A stretch of 64,000 nucleotides of DNA, from NCBI RefSeq assembly GCF_006539825.1, contig NZ_BJNT01000019.1, positions 1-64,000 of the forward strand, in the 5' to 3' direction. Positions within the stretch are counted from its first letter, which is position 1. Each line of letters starts with the position of its first letter. The notes under the pieces are model-generated. The model saw nothing but the letters and a program-made list of their open reading frames with translations, was not told where the DNA came from and made no database searches. The translations under genes were made by a program, and so were the position numbers. Shown piece by piece: positions 50,829 through 59,825 of the stretch. The DNA is from Corynebacterium variabile. GTDB lineage: Bacteria > Actinomycetota > Actinomycetes > Mycobacteriales > Mycobacteriaceae.

Positions 50829-51692
50829 ATGGCTTCCCCGTCCGTCACCTCGGTCAACCTCACCCTGCCCGGATCCCTGCGACGGGCCGACGGCGCCCCG
50901 TCGACGATCACCGGCACACTCGACGTGCCTGCCGCCGCCCGGTCCATGTCACCGGAGGAGTTCCGCGGAGCGGGGTTCAGGGTTGCGCTGCTCGCCCACT
51001 GTTTCACCTGCACCCGTGCCGCGCCCGGTGTGTTCCGGGTCTCCCGGGCCCTGGCCCGTGCCGGGATCGCCTCGCTCCGCATCGACTTCCCGGGCCTCGG
51101 CGACTCGGACCCGGAGAACGGCGGCGTGCCCTTCGAGGACACGACCTTCAGCTCGAATGTCGACGATCTCGTCTCCGTCGCCGGGTGGCTGGATCAGCGG
51201 CTGGTCGCCCCCTCCCTGCTCGTGGGCCACTCCCTCGGCGGAGCCGCGGTTCTCCGGGCCGCGCCCCGTATTCCGTCGGTGAGCGCGGTGTGCACCGTGG
51301 GCGCGCCGTACCTGCCCGGACGGGCGGCATCCTCCCTCCTCGACGCTTTCGAGGACGCCACCGATGACGGGGACGCCCGGACAGTCCACCTCGCCGGACG
51401 CGAGATGACCTTCCGTCGACGCTTCCTCACCGACCTCGCCGCACGCTCCGCCGAGGACGCGGTGCGCGCCGACATCGCCGAGCCCGGCCAACGCGGCGTC
51501 CCGCTGCTGGTACTGCATTCCCCGGAGGACCGGACGGTGCCGGTGGGGGACGCCGAACAGATCTTCGCCGCGGCGTCCTGGCCGAAATCGCTGGTGAGCA
51601 TCCCGGATGCCGACCACCTTCTCACCCGTCGTGGCGCGGCACAGCGGGTCGGTGACACGGTGGCGGCCTGGGCGACCGGCCTCGACCGCTGA
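50829..51692 (+). CDS. Alpha/beta-hydrolase
   Basis: The 287-residue hydrolase has the elbow V-G-H-S-L-G-G-A-A (Ser about 137), an Asp in S-P-E-D-R-T-V-P and a His in D-A-D-H-L-L. This triad is complete. The N-terminal A-H-C-F-T-C and R-I-D-F-P-G-L-G-D-S resemble the hydrolase half of bifunctional hydrolase/OsmC proteins, but the OsmC half is absent. Substrate unknown. It is divergent from secA2. Confidence 0.85.
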   Translation: MASPSVTSVNLTLPGSLRRADGAPSTITGTLDVPAAARSMSPEEFRGAGFRVALLAHCFTCTRAAPGVFRVSRALARAGIASLRIDFPGLGDSDPENGGVPFEDTTFSSNVDDLVSVAGWLDQRLVAPSLLVGHSLGGAAVLRAAPRIPSVSAVCTVGAPYLPGRAASSLLDAFEDATDDGDARTVHLAGREMTFRRRFLTDLAARSAEDAVRADIAEPGQRGVPLLVLHSPEDRTVPVGDAEQIFAAASWPKSLVSIPDADHLLTRRGAAQRVGDTVAAWATGLDR

Positions 51693-51715
51693 ATCGACCG
51701 CTAGAGTGATGTGAC

Positions 51716-52216
51716 ATGACTGACATCACCTTCATCCCCACCGCCGACCTCGTCGACATCATCGGGCCGGACGCCCGCAGCTGCGACACCCAGTTCAGCA
51801 ACCTCGGCGGACACACCGACTTCTGTGGTCCGATCACCACCATCCGCTGCTTCCAGGACAACGGCCTGGTCAAGAAGACCCTGCAGGAGGACAACCCTGG
51901 TGGCGTCCTCGTCGTCGACGGTGACGCATCGGTCCACACCGCACTGATGGGTGACATGATCGCGGAGTTCGGTGTGGAGCACGGGTGGGCCGGTGTGATC
52001 ATCAACGGTGCGATCCGCGACTCCGCCGCCGTCGGCGGCATGGAGTTCGGCTGCAAGGCGCTGGGCACCAACCCCCGCAAATCCGCCAAGGACGGCGCCG
52101 GTGAGCGGGACGTCGTCGTCCACTTCGGTGGCGTGGACTTCGTGCCCGGGCACATCGCCTACGCGGACGCTGACGGCGTCATCGTCGCCGAAACTCCGGT
52201 GTCACCTGCCGATTAG
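51716..52216 (+). CDS. rraA: RraA-family protein (regulator of RNase E / HMG aldolase type)
   Basis: The 166-residue protein shows [27 protein letters not shown] (conserved family loop) and [14 protein letters not shown]. coli RraA binds RNase E; some relatives are 4-hydroxy-4-methyl-2-oxoglutarate aldolases, and the loop R/D residues of the aldolase are present here. It follows the hydrolase by 23 bp, suggesting an operon. Confidence 0.9.
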   Translation: MTDITFIPTADLVDIIGPDARSCDTQFSNLGGHTDFCGPITTIRCFQDNGLVKKTLQEDNPGGVLVVDGDASVHTALMGDMIAEFGVEHGWAGVIINGAIRDSAAVGGMEFGCKALGTNPRKSAKDGAGERDVVVHFGGVDFVPGHIAYADADGVIVAETPVSPAD

Positions 52217-52280
52217 CGCAACCGAATCGGGGTGTTGTAAGCTTTGCCCCGTTCGCAAGTGAGTAGTCACCGCGGATGGA

Positions 52281-52354
52281 CGGACTGTGGCGCAGTTTGG
52301 CAGCGCACCACACTGGGGGTGTGGGGGTCGCAGGTTCAAATCCTGTCAGTCCGA
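52281..52354 (+). tRNA. tRNA-Pro (anticodon GGG)
   Basis: A 74-nt cloverleaf: acceptor CGGACTG pairs with CAGTCCG, D arm GCGC, anticodon arm CCACA/TGTGG with loop CTGGGGG (anticodon GGG at 52315-52317), and T arm CAGG-TTCAAAT-CCTG. The final A serves as discriminator; CCA is not encoded. It reads CCC and CCU proline codons. Confidence 0.95.
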
Positions 52355-52361
52355 CAGTAAT

Positions 52362-52407
52362 CCCGCCGTCGGGAGCCCTTCAGAGGGCTCCGGCGGCGGG
52401 ATTTTTC
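52362..52407 (+). terminator. Rho-independent terminator after tRNA-Pro
   Basis: CCCGCCGTCGGGAGCCC pairs, with one bulge/mismatch, with GGGCTCCGGCGGCGGG, followed by ATTTTTCTG. It ends the tRNA transcript 7 nt downstream and also faces the convergent transglutaminase gene. Confidence 0.85.
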
Positions 52408-52418
52408 TGTGCCCTCCC

Positions 52419-53270
52419 CTACCCCAGGCGTGTCATACGCACCGTGACGAAGAGCTCCGAGGACGCCTGTCCGGAGAACATCCCCTTCAACGGGGGCACA
52501 TCGCCGTACTCGCGGGCTGTGCCGACGATGACGTGCAGCTCACCGGGGACGACGTTGTTGGTCGGGTCGAAGCTGAACCAGCCGTTGTTGTCGCCGTCGT
52601 TGAACCACTGGACCCAGGCGTGGGACTCGGCGTCCACCGTCTCGCCGATCTCGGCGTCCTTCTTCGGCAGGACGTAACCGGAGACGTAGCGGGCGGCGAT
52701 ACCCACCGACCGCAGCGCGCCCACCATGATGTGGGAGAAGTCCTGACACACGCCTTTGCGGGCCTCCCAGGCCTGCGCGGCGGTCCCCGTGACGTCACTG
52801 GAGCCGGATTCGTAGGTCATCTCCTCGTAGATGAGCCTGCCGACCGCCAGGGCGATCTCATCGACAGTCTCCTCGTTGTCGGCGATCTCCCGGGTACGGG
52901 TCAGCAGGTCCTCGGACGGTTCGACCATCGGCGAGAACCCGAGGAACTCGCTGAGGGCGTCCTCGTGCTCCGCCATGTCCGCCACGGTGAGTCCGGTGCG
53001 GGTGGAGGGGGCGGCGTCCACGTCGAGGGTGGTGGTCACACCGACGATCATCTGGTCGTGGGGTTCATGGAGCTCGAAGGAGGTCACGTGGGTGCCCCAG
53101 TAGTCGATGAAGGAGTAGGACCATGGTTTCGGGGTGATGGTCACCGACTGCTCGCGGATGAGCTGCTGGGACGTGTAGAGCGGCGTCATCCGGATCTCGT
53201 TGAAGGAGTCCGAGACAGGGTCGGAGTAGTTGTAACCGGTGGTGTGCACGATGCGCAGTGTGGTTGTCAT
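52419..53270 (-). CDS. Transglutaminase-like cysteine protease family protein
   Basis: The 283-residue protein has an N-terminal bacterial transglutaminase-associated domain (Y-S-D-P-V-S-D-S-F-N-E-I-R) and a transglutaminase core. The triad is Cys175 in K-G-V-C-Q-D-F-S-H, His217 in E-S-H-A-W-V and Asp235 in F-D-P-T-N-N. It is the last gene of the ATP-grasp/alpha-E/transglutaminase set that occurs together in many bacteria and may build or cleave a peptide-like product. Confidence 0.9.
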   Translation of the reverse strand: MTTTLRIVHTTGYNYSDPVSDSFNEIRMTPLYTSQQLIREQSVTITPKPWSYSFIDYWGTHVTSFELHEPHDQMIVGVTTTLDVDAAPSTRTGLTVADMAEHEDALSEFLGFSPMVEPSEDLLTRTREIADNEETVDEIALAVGRLIYEEMTYESGSSDVTGTAAQAWEARKGVCQDFSHIMVGALRSVGIAARYVSGYVLPKKDAEIGETVDAESHAWVQWFNDGDNNGWFSFDPTNNVVPGELHVIVGTAREYGDVPPLKGMFSGQASSELFVTVRMTRLG

Positions 53271-53285
53271 TGGTCTTCGTCTCCC

Positions 53286-54197
53286 CTACTTCGCGTGCCA
53301 CGTGGACGACAGGGCGCCCTCGAAATAGCGCTGGCTGAGCGCCTGGGTGGCCACGGCGCTGGTCTCCTGGATCAGCTGGGTCAGTTCGCCGAGCTGCTCG
53401 AGCGCTTCATTGGGCTGCATGAACTCGATCCTGGCGCTCATCTGACCGAGCAGACGCTGGGCGTCGTCCTCGAAACCGGAGCGCAGGGTCGTCGGATCCA
53501 GGGCCGAGAGGCTCTCGCGGGCCTGGTCGAGGCAGAAGACGATCGACCGGGGGCACAGCCGGTCACGCAGCAGGAAATCCACCGAGGCGGTGAGTGTGTC
53601 CTCCTGACCCCGCGACATGACGAAGGACTGCTGGGCGCCGCAGGACTGCAGCAGCAGGTGACGGTGCGCCGGCAGTGCCGGTGCGACGATGGTGGCGTAG
53701 ATGATGCGGGCCGTCATGTCGATACGCTCGATGTACCGGCCGGCCATGAGGAAGTGCCAGGCTTCGTCACGGGGCATGGTGCCGATGAGGGTACCGATGA
53801 TCATCGCGCAGTGGTCGTGGACGTCGCGGCAGGCCAACGGCGGGCGCATGAGATCGAGGCGACCGGACGCGACCTTGCGCCACGCCCGGTTGATGGCTTC
53901 CCAGGAGGAGGTGGTGAGGATCTCCCGGGCACGGCGGGCACTGTCACGGCAGTTGTTCAGTGCGGTGACCATGGACTGCGGGGAGTCCGGGTCGGTCCCG
54001 AGCTGGGACCACACTTCACGGGACCCCGCGCCGGGTTCCAGCGGGGCACCCATCGCCCGGCAGAGTTCGACGCCGAGGGACGAGGTGTCCGCCTCGGTGG
54101 ACTGCTCCAGGTTGACGGTGAGGACGCGGGCCTGGTCGTCGGCGCGCTCGATGTAGCGGCCGATCCAGAACAGGGATTCGGCGATGCGGCTCAGCAC
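53286..54197 (-). CDS. Alpha-E domain protein
   Basis: The 303-residue, nearly all-helical protein matches the alpha-E family: M-L-S-R-I-A-E-S-L-F-W-I-G-R-Y-I-E-R-A at the start, the same G-R-Y-I-E-R repeated internally, and many conserved Glu/Arg. Alpha-E partners with circularly permuted ATP-grasp and transglutaminase proteins. Starts with GTG 54197 overlapping the upstream gene by 7 bp, and is followed by the transglutaminase gene after 15 bp. Its molecular role is unknown. Confidence 0.9.
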   Translation of the reverse strand: MLSRIAESLFWIGRYIERADDQARVLTVNLEQSTEADTSSLGVELCRAMGAPLEPGAGSREVWSQLGTDPDSPQSMVTALNNCRDSARRAREILTTSSWEAINRAWRKVASGRLDLMRPPLACRDVHDHCAMIIGTLIGTMPRDEAWHFLMAGRYIERIDMTARIIYATIVAPALPAHRHLLLQSCGAQQSFVMSRGQEDTLTASVDFLLRDRLCPRSIVFCLDQARESLSALDPTTLRSGFEDDAQRLLGQMSARIEFMQPNEALEQLGELTQLIQETSAVATQALSQRYFEGALSSTWHAK

Positions 54198-55828
54198 TGT
54201 CCTTCTCCCTTCTCGGTGGTTCCGGTGGCTCCGGTGGCTCCGGTGGTGGTCTGTTGCTGCTGTTGCTGCTGCTGGTGGACCTCGTCCTCGTCGTCACGGG
54301 CATCGAGCACGGAGGTCTCGAGCCGGTCGAGGGACTGGGCGTCCGGGTCAGGTGCCGAGATCACGCGACCGTGCTCGGACTCCGGTCCGGTGGTACCCGA
54401 GGAGACGACCCAGGTGTCCTTGGAACCACCGCCCTGGGAGGAGTTCACGATCATCTGCCCCTCCTGGAGCGCGACACGGGTCAGGCCACCGGGCACGACC
54501 CACATTTCCTCACCGTCATTGACGACGAAGGGTCGCAGGTCGACGTGACGGGACTGCATGCCCTTGTCCGACGTCATCGTCGGCACGGTGGACAGCTGCA
54601 CCAGCGGCTGGGCGATCCAGCCACGCGGATCGGCCAGCAGCTTCGTCTTCGCCTCAGCGAGCTCCTCCTTCGAGCACATCGGCCCCATGACGATGCCTTT
54701 GCCGCCGGAGCCGTCAACCGGCTTGATGACCAGCTCGTCCATCCGGTCGAGGACCTCCTCCCGGGCCTCGGGTTCCTCGAGACGCCAGGTGTCGACGTTG
54801 GGGATCAGCGGCTCCTCGTCGAGGTAGTAACGGATGAGGTCCGGTACGTAGGTGTAGACCAGCTTGTCGTCGGCCACTCCGTTGCCGACCGCGTTGGCGA
54901 TGGTGACGGTGCCGTTGGCCTGGGCGGAAAGCAGACCGGCGACGCCGAGCAGGGAGTCCGGCCGGAACTTCACCGGGTCGATGAACTCGTCGTCGACACG
55001 ACGGTAGATGACATGGACCTGTTCGAGCCCCCGGGTGGTGCGCAGGAAGACGACACCGTGGCGGACCACGAGGTCGCGCCCCTCCACCAGCGGCACACCC
55101 ATGGTGCGGGCGAGCATGGAGTGCTCGAAGTAGGCCGAGTTGTAGACACCGGGGGTGAGCACGACGATCATCGGGTCAGGGACGCCGGGCGGGGCGGCCT
55201 TGGCCAGGGCGGCGCGCAGCCGGGCGGGGTAGTCGTCGACGCGGGCGATATTGTACTGGCCCACGGCCTCCGGCAGCGCGGAGACGGTGGCCTGGCGGTT
55301 GGTGAGGACGTAGGAGACGCCCGAGGGGATACGCGCGTTGTCCTCGAGGACGCGGAGTTCGCCCTCCCCGTCACGGATGAGGTCGATGCCGGCGACGTGG
55401 ATGCGCACCCCGTTGGGTGGCTGGTAGCCGGCGACGGCACGGCAGAAGTTCTCTGAGGTGGTGACCACCGACCGCGGGATGACGCCGTCGGTGAAGACGC
55501 GGCCGGGGCCGTAGACGTCGGCGAGGAAGGCCTCCAGGGCGCGGACGCGCTGCTTGAGTCCGCGTTCGGTGCGCTCGAACTCGGCGCGCTGGATCAGCCG
55601 CGGCACGATGTCCAGCGGGAAGGGCTCCTCCTGTCCGGCGAAGTCGAAGGTGACGCCGGTGTCGAGGTACCGGGAACTCAGGTAGGAGACCCGTGAACTG
55701 AGGTCCTCGGGGCGGATGTCCTGGAAGACCTGGTGGAGTTTCCGGTAGACCGACCGCACACCGTCGGGGGACAAGAGTTCGTCGAAGGTACCCTCGCGGA
55801 CCGGGTATGGGGCAGGTGAATCGGTCAT
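54191..55828 (-). CDS. Circularly permuted ATP-grasp type 2 protein
   Basis: The 545-residue protein is of the circularly permuted ATP-grasp type: D-N-A-R-I-P-S-G-V-S-Y in the amino half, V-I-K-P-V-D-G-S-G-G-K-G-I (ATP lid) near the C-terminal side, and a probable Mg2+ site in D-P-D-A. It should ligate an amine to a carboxylate, likely in the same pathway as its two downstream partners. The last 30 residues are low-complexity (eight Gln, then T-G-A-T repeats) and look dispensable. ATG 55828 fits the family start better than the upstream ATG 55894. Confidence 0.87.
   Translation of the reverse strand: MTDSPAPYPVREGTFDELLSPDGVRSVYRKLHQVFQDIRPEDLSSRVSYLSSRYLDTGVTFDFAGQEEPFPLDIVPRLIQRAEFERTERGLKQRVRALEAFLADVYGPGRVFTDGVIPRSVVTTSENFCRAVAGYQPPNGVRIHVAGIDLIRDGEGELRVLEDNARIPSGVSYVLTNRQATVSALPEAVGQYNIARVDDYPARLRAALAKAAPPGVPDPMIVVLTPGVYNSAYFEHSMLARTMGVPLVEGRDLVVRHGVVFLRTTRGLEQVHVIYRRVDDEFIDPVKFRPDSLLGVAGLLSAQANGTVTIANAVGNGVADDKLVYTYVPDLIRYYLDEEPLIPNVDTWRLEEPEAREEVLDRMDELVIKPVDGSGGKGIVMGPMCSKEELAEAKTKLLADPRGWIAQPLVQLSTVPTMTSDKGMQSRHVDLRPFVVNDGEEMWVVPGGLTRVALQEGQMIVNSSQGGGSKDTWVVSSGTTGPESEHGRVISAPDPDAQSLDRLETSVLDARDDEDEVHQQQQQQQQTTTGATGATGTTEKGEGQC
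54222..54278. repeat. Low-complexity codon repeats at the 3' end of the ATP-grasp gene
   Basis: Two adjoining runs occur: GGTTCC/GGCTCC-type units (encoding G-A-T-G-A-T-G-T-T) and CTGTTG/CTGCTG-type units (encoding the Gln run). They are in frame and probably variable in length between strains. No function is implied. Confidence 0.6.
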
Positions 55829-55957
55829 GATCCGACGATAACCCCGATGAGCCCCAAGTTCACCCGGAGAAATTAACCTGCCGGAAACATTCACCCCCGG
55901 TCACACGTGTCACTCCAGTGCGCCTGCCGCCGTCAGCGCGCAGACCGTGCCCGGACA

Positions 55958-57444
55958 TCAGCCCTCTCCCCTGCCGTTGCCTCCGGTCCAGGCCGCCCAC
56001 AGGGTGGCGTAGCGTCCACCGGCAGCGACGAGACTGTCATGGGTGCCGTCCTCGACGATGCGTCCGGCGTCCATGACGAGGATGCGGTCAGCCAGGCGGG
56101 CCTGGCTGAGGCGATGGGCGATGACCAGCGCGCCGCGTCCGGCGAGAGCAGCAGCAGCCGGACCAGGGCGAGGTGCTGGGCCTGGTGGGCGGTGAGGTGG
56201 TGGCCGTCATCACCGACGCGGGTGTCGAGCCCTTCGGGCAGATCGAGCATCCAGTCGGCACCGCAGGCCCGCACGGCGTCCTCGACGGTGGCGTCCTCGG
56301 TGCCGTCACCCTCCCCTGCCCCGAGGGTGAGGTTCTGACGCATCGTCGCGGCGAAGAGGTCGGTGCGCGGGGAGGCGAGCACCACCGTCGGACGCAGTGC
56401 CGTGCCGAGAGCGTCCAGGTCGATCCCGTCGAGGGTGACGCTCCCCTGCTGGACGGGCACAATCCCGGCGAGGATCCGGTCGAAGGTGCCGATGACCTCG
56501 GCGGTCGGGTTGAACAGCCGGTGGTAGAGCAGCGCGGCGGCGGTGACCGCACCGACGGTCGTCCACGAGGCGTCGACGAGGACGAACCCGACGAGGAACG
56601 CGGCGGTGACCGCGAACTCGGCGAGGTGGTTGCGCTGGAAGTAGCGGGTGAGCATCCTGCCCACGTCGTCCTGGACCCGCCGGGACTCGTCGGAGGCCGC
56701 GTCCAGACGGGTGACCTCGGCGTCCTCCCACCCCTGGGAGATCAGGGCGTCGCGGCCGGTGGCGGCGTCGAGGAAGCGGGTCGTGCGTCGCGAGAGGATC
56801 TCGCGTTCTGCCCGGTAGAGCGGTGCGGAGCGGGGCAGGTACCGGCGCAGGGACGCCGCGTACATCGGCACCCCGACCAGACCCGCCAGGCCGAGTGCCC
56901 AGTGCAGGCCGAACAGTCCGGGGACCGCCAGCACCAGCAGGGCGAGGGCGGAGAGGACCTGCGGCAGCACCGTGGCCACGGCGGTGGAGATGAGGCGCGA
57001 ATCGTCACCGACCCGGGACACGAGTTCCCCCGTCCCCGCCTTCTCGGTGACCCCGGGTGCCAGGTCGAGAGCGTGGGCCAGGACATCCTCACGCAGCGTG
57101 GCGACGGTCGGCTCCGCCACCCTCGCGAACAAGACCCGGGCCCACCAGGACAGCACCGCGCCGACCGGCAGGGACGCGAGGATCAGCGCCAGGGGTGCGA
57201 GAACGTCTCCGAAAGACACGCCGGGCGCGCTGAGCCGGTCAACGATCCGCCCGGTGGCCAGTGGCGGAACCATCACACAACCACCGGCGGCGAGGGTGAC
57301 CAGGCCGGCGGCCAGGGCCGTGCCACGGTACGGGCGCAGGAGTGCCCGGAGGAACCGTTGGGCCTGCGCGCCGGTCGCGGTGGGCAGGGTGGGCAGGGTG
57401 GGCAGGGTGGGCGGGGTGGCTGTCTGCACGTTCTGTGAGCTCAC
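55958..57444 (-). pseudogene. ABC exporter half, second subunit: two internal deletions in the ATPase domain
   Basis: GTG 57444 opens a fused permease-ATPase of the type that pairs with the upstream gene. Residues 30-320 are a six-helix ABC exporter domain. After I-G-T-F-D-R-I-L-A-G the sequence jumps to I-V-P-V-Q-Q-G-S-V, so the region with Walker A is gone (about 90 residues by comparison with relatives). Past the L-T-A-H-Q-A-Q signature the reading frame changes at about 56150: the earlier frame leads to a nonsense tail, while [11 protein letters not shown] continues in another frame to TGA at 55958, skipping Walker B. Both junctions share short homology (LAG; GCCGGACG). A functional ATPase cannot be made. 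Confidence 0.8.
57379..57418 (+). repeat. Tandem GTGGGCAGG units with G-quadruplex potential
   Basis: Four to five 9-10-bp units (GGGCAGGGT repeated) lie just inside the start of the second ABC gene and encode its P-T-L-P-T-L-P-T repeats. On the plus strand the runs GGG-N-GGG-N-GGG-N-GGG are close enough for a G-quadruplex in the template strand of that gene. Confidence 0.5.
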
Positions 57445-59119
57445 CGGGAGACCACCGCCCGGTAGGAGTCGTCGGCCAGAAGCTCGGCGTGGGTCGCCCG
57501 ACGCAGCGCTCCATCACCCACCAGGACAACCTCGTCGGCGACGGCGAGCAGTGTCGGCGAGGTCGTGACGACCACGAGAGTGACCTGCCGCTCCCCTGCC
57601 CGCAGCTCACGCAGTCCTTCTGCGATGCGTGCCTCGGTCACCGAGTCCACGGCGGTGGTCGGGTCGACGAGGACGCGGGTGCGTGGGGTACCGGCCAGGG
57701 CCCGTGCCAGGACGATGCGCTGCTGTTGCCCACCGGAGAGGTTCGCCCCGGCGCCGTCGACCGGGTGCCCGGCGCCGTCGGCGAAGAGGTCGACGAGTTC
57801 ATCGACGCCGCTGGCACGCAGCAGTGCCTCAGGAAGTGGGCCACCTTCCAGCCCGGTGATGTTACCGACGACCGTGCCGGCGAACAGGTGGGGTGTGTGC
57901 GGGAGATCCGCAGGACGCCGGGCAGGACGCGCGGATCGAGGGAGCGGGCGTCCACCCCGTCGAGCAGCAGCGTGCCTGCCTCACCGGCGACGGTGTCGAG
58001 GATCCGCCGGTGAACGGCCGTGTCTGCACTGACCAATGCAGTGAAACGTCCTGCCCGGCAGTCCACCACGGTGCCGTCCTCGAGGGTCAGGCTGAGGGTG
58101 GCGCAGGCTGCGTCCGCCGAGACCTTGCCGGGAGTCTCGGCGGTCTCTGTCGTGGCGGCGGCGCCGAGGTATCCGGCAATGCGCCGGGCCGAAGCAGCCG
58201 AGCGTGTGTAGCCCTCGCTGAAGGCGACGACAGTGCCCAGGGGGCCGGCGAAGAACGTGGTCACGCCGAGCACACCGACGAGGGTCCCAACCGTCATGTC
58301 CCCCTCGACCACCCGCCAGGCACCCAACCCCGCAGCGACGAGCAGGACCACACCACTGACCAGGACCTGCGCTCCCTCGAGACGGCCGGACGCTCCGGCG
58401 GACGCGATACCCGCCCTCGCGGCGTCCTGACTGTGCCGGGTGTACCAGCGCCCGGCGCGGTACTCTCCGCCGATGCCGCGCAGCACCTCCACCCCCTGCA
58501 TCACGTCGGCGGCGGAGGCGCCTGCGGCGGCGATGCCCTCCTGCTGCCGGTGGCTGGTCCGGGAGAGATGCGGGGTGAGCAGGCGCAGCACGACCATGCT
58601 CAGCGGGGTGGCCACCAGGACCGCCACTCCGACCCACAGGTCGGCCCACAGCAGGTAGCCGGCGCACAGGACCAGGCCGAGGACACTGGCCGCGCCCATC
58701 GACGCCTGACGGAGAACCCCGGTGGCCGCGTCCGCGTCCGAGGACGCCAGGGAGGTGGTCTCCCCGGGCAGTCGCCCGGTGGTGCGGCGCGCCGGATCGA
58801 GGGTGGTACGGACGATCTCCCCACGCAGCCGGTGCTCCTGCCGGTTCATGGCGAACCAACTGAGCCGGGTTCCGTTGCGGAATCCGTAGCTCTGTGCGAG
58901 GAAGGCGGCGCCGAGGACGATGAGCCAGAGACGGAGCCGACCGACATCAGAGGGACCGATGGCCTCGTCGACGGCGAGGCCGATGACCGCGGGAACGGCT
59001 GTCTCCCCCACCGCCCAGCAGGTCAAGAGGATGGCTGAGAAGAACACGGCGCGTCGTTCACGGGTGAGGATGTCGTGCAGCAGGACGCGTCCGGGTCCGC
59101 GTCCGACCTGCCGTGACGC
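57441..59119 (-). pseudogene. ABC exporter half, first subunit: frameshifted
   Basis: Reading downstream from the bioD stop, the permease domain (W-A-V-G-E-T-A-V-P-A-V-I-G and five further helices) and the ATPase domain follow. At 57901-57903 one base is missing from a G run (C run in the gene): I-S becomes R-T instead of P-H-T-P-H-L-F. In the restored frame the signature L-S-G-G-Q-Q-Q-R and V-L-V-D-P-T-T-A-V-D follow, ending at 57441. The Walker A is naturally degenerate (V-S-A-D-T-A). No ATG/GTG/TTG lies between the bioD stop and the first helix except GTG 59046, so the start is unclear. Confidence 0.75.
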
Positions 59120-59120
59120 G

Positions 59121-59825
59121 TCAGTCGGGGGTCTGTATCCACGGTGACAGCGTATGCCGACCCAGGTTCTCCAGGGCCATCCGCCTGAACTCTTCCTTCC
59201 CCAGCGCCCCGGCCCCGGCGGGGACACTGCCGAGCAGGGGCACCCCGGTCATTACGGGAAGCTCCACCACGTTCAACCGGATCGCCAGATCAGGATCCTC
59301 CGGCAGACTCCCACCGATCAGACCGAGCACCCGGATCCCGTGGTGCAGCGCGCACCGCACCGTCAGTTCCGCGGCGTTGAGTGAGCCGAGGCCGAGGGTG
59401 GTGACCACGACCATCGGCGCGGCCAGTTCCACGGCGAGGTCGGCGAGGGTCCAGTTGTCCCCGAGCCGGACGAGAATGCCGCCGGCCCCTTCGACGAGCA
59501 GGACCCGGTCCGGGTCAGTGGCGTCCAGTGTCCGCAGCCGGTCCGCGACCTCATGCAACTCTGCAGTGGGAAGCCCAGCCCGGCGGGCCGAGAGGTCCGG
59601 GGCCAGCGGCTCGGGGTAGCGGTGGAACTCGTGGAGATCGGTGATCCCGGTGAGTCGGCGGACGCTCGCCAGGTCCCCGTGATCCTCGGGGCCACCGGGT
59701 TCCCCGGTCTGCACCGGTTTGACGACACCGACCCGGCGTCCGTACCCCTCCATCGCCGCGGCAAGGGCTGCCGTGGCGACGGTTTTGCCGACGTCGGTGC
59801 CGGTCCCGGTGACGAGGATGATCAT
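59121..59825 (-). CDS. bioD: Dethiobiotin synthetase
   Basis: The 234-residue enzyme has the P-loop G-T-G-T-D-V-G-K-T (7-15), V-K-P-V-Q-T-G, and V-E-G-A-G-G-I-L-V (about 114-122). It closes the ureido ring of biotin using CO2 and ATP. The ATG at 59825 overlaps the bioA stop (ATGA), so bioA and bioD are translationally coupled. It is followed directly by the decayed ABC exporter. Confidence 0.95.
   Translation of the reverse strand: MIILVTGTGTDVGKTVATAALAAAMEGYGRRVGVVKPVQTGEPGGPEDHGDLASVRRLTGITDLHEFHRYPEPLAPDLSARRAGLPTAELHEVADRLRTLDATDPDRVLLVEGAGGILVRLGDNWTLADLAVELAAPMVVVTTLGLGSLNAAELTVRCALHHGIRVLGLIGGSLPEDPDLAIRLNVVELPVMTGVPLLGSVPAGAGALGKEEFRRMALENLGRHTLSPWIQTPD

Noticed and set aside
59120-59227. 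GTG 59227 as the start of the first ABC exporter gene
   Set aside because: It would overlap bioD by 107 bp and add a non-conserved segment; the true start is unresolved.
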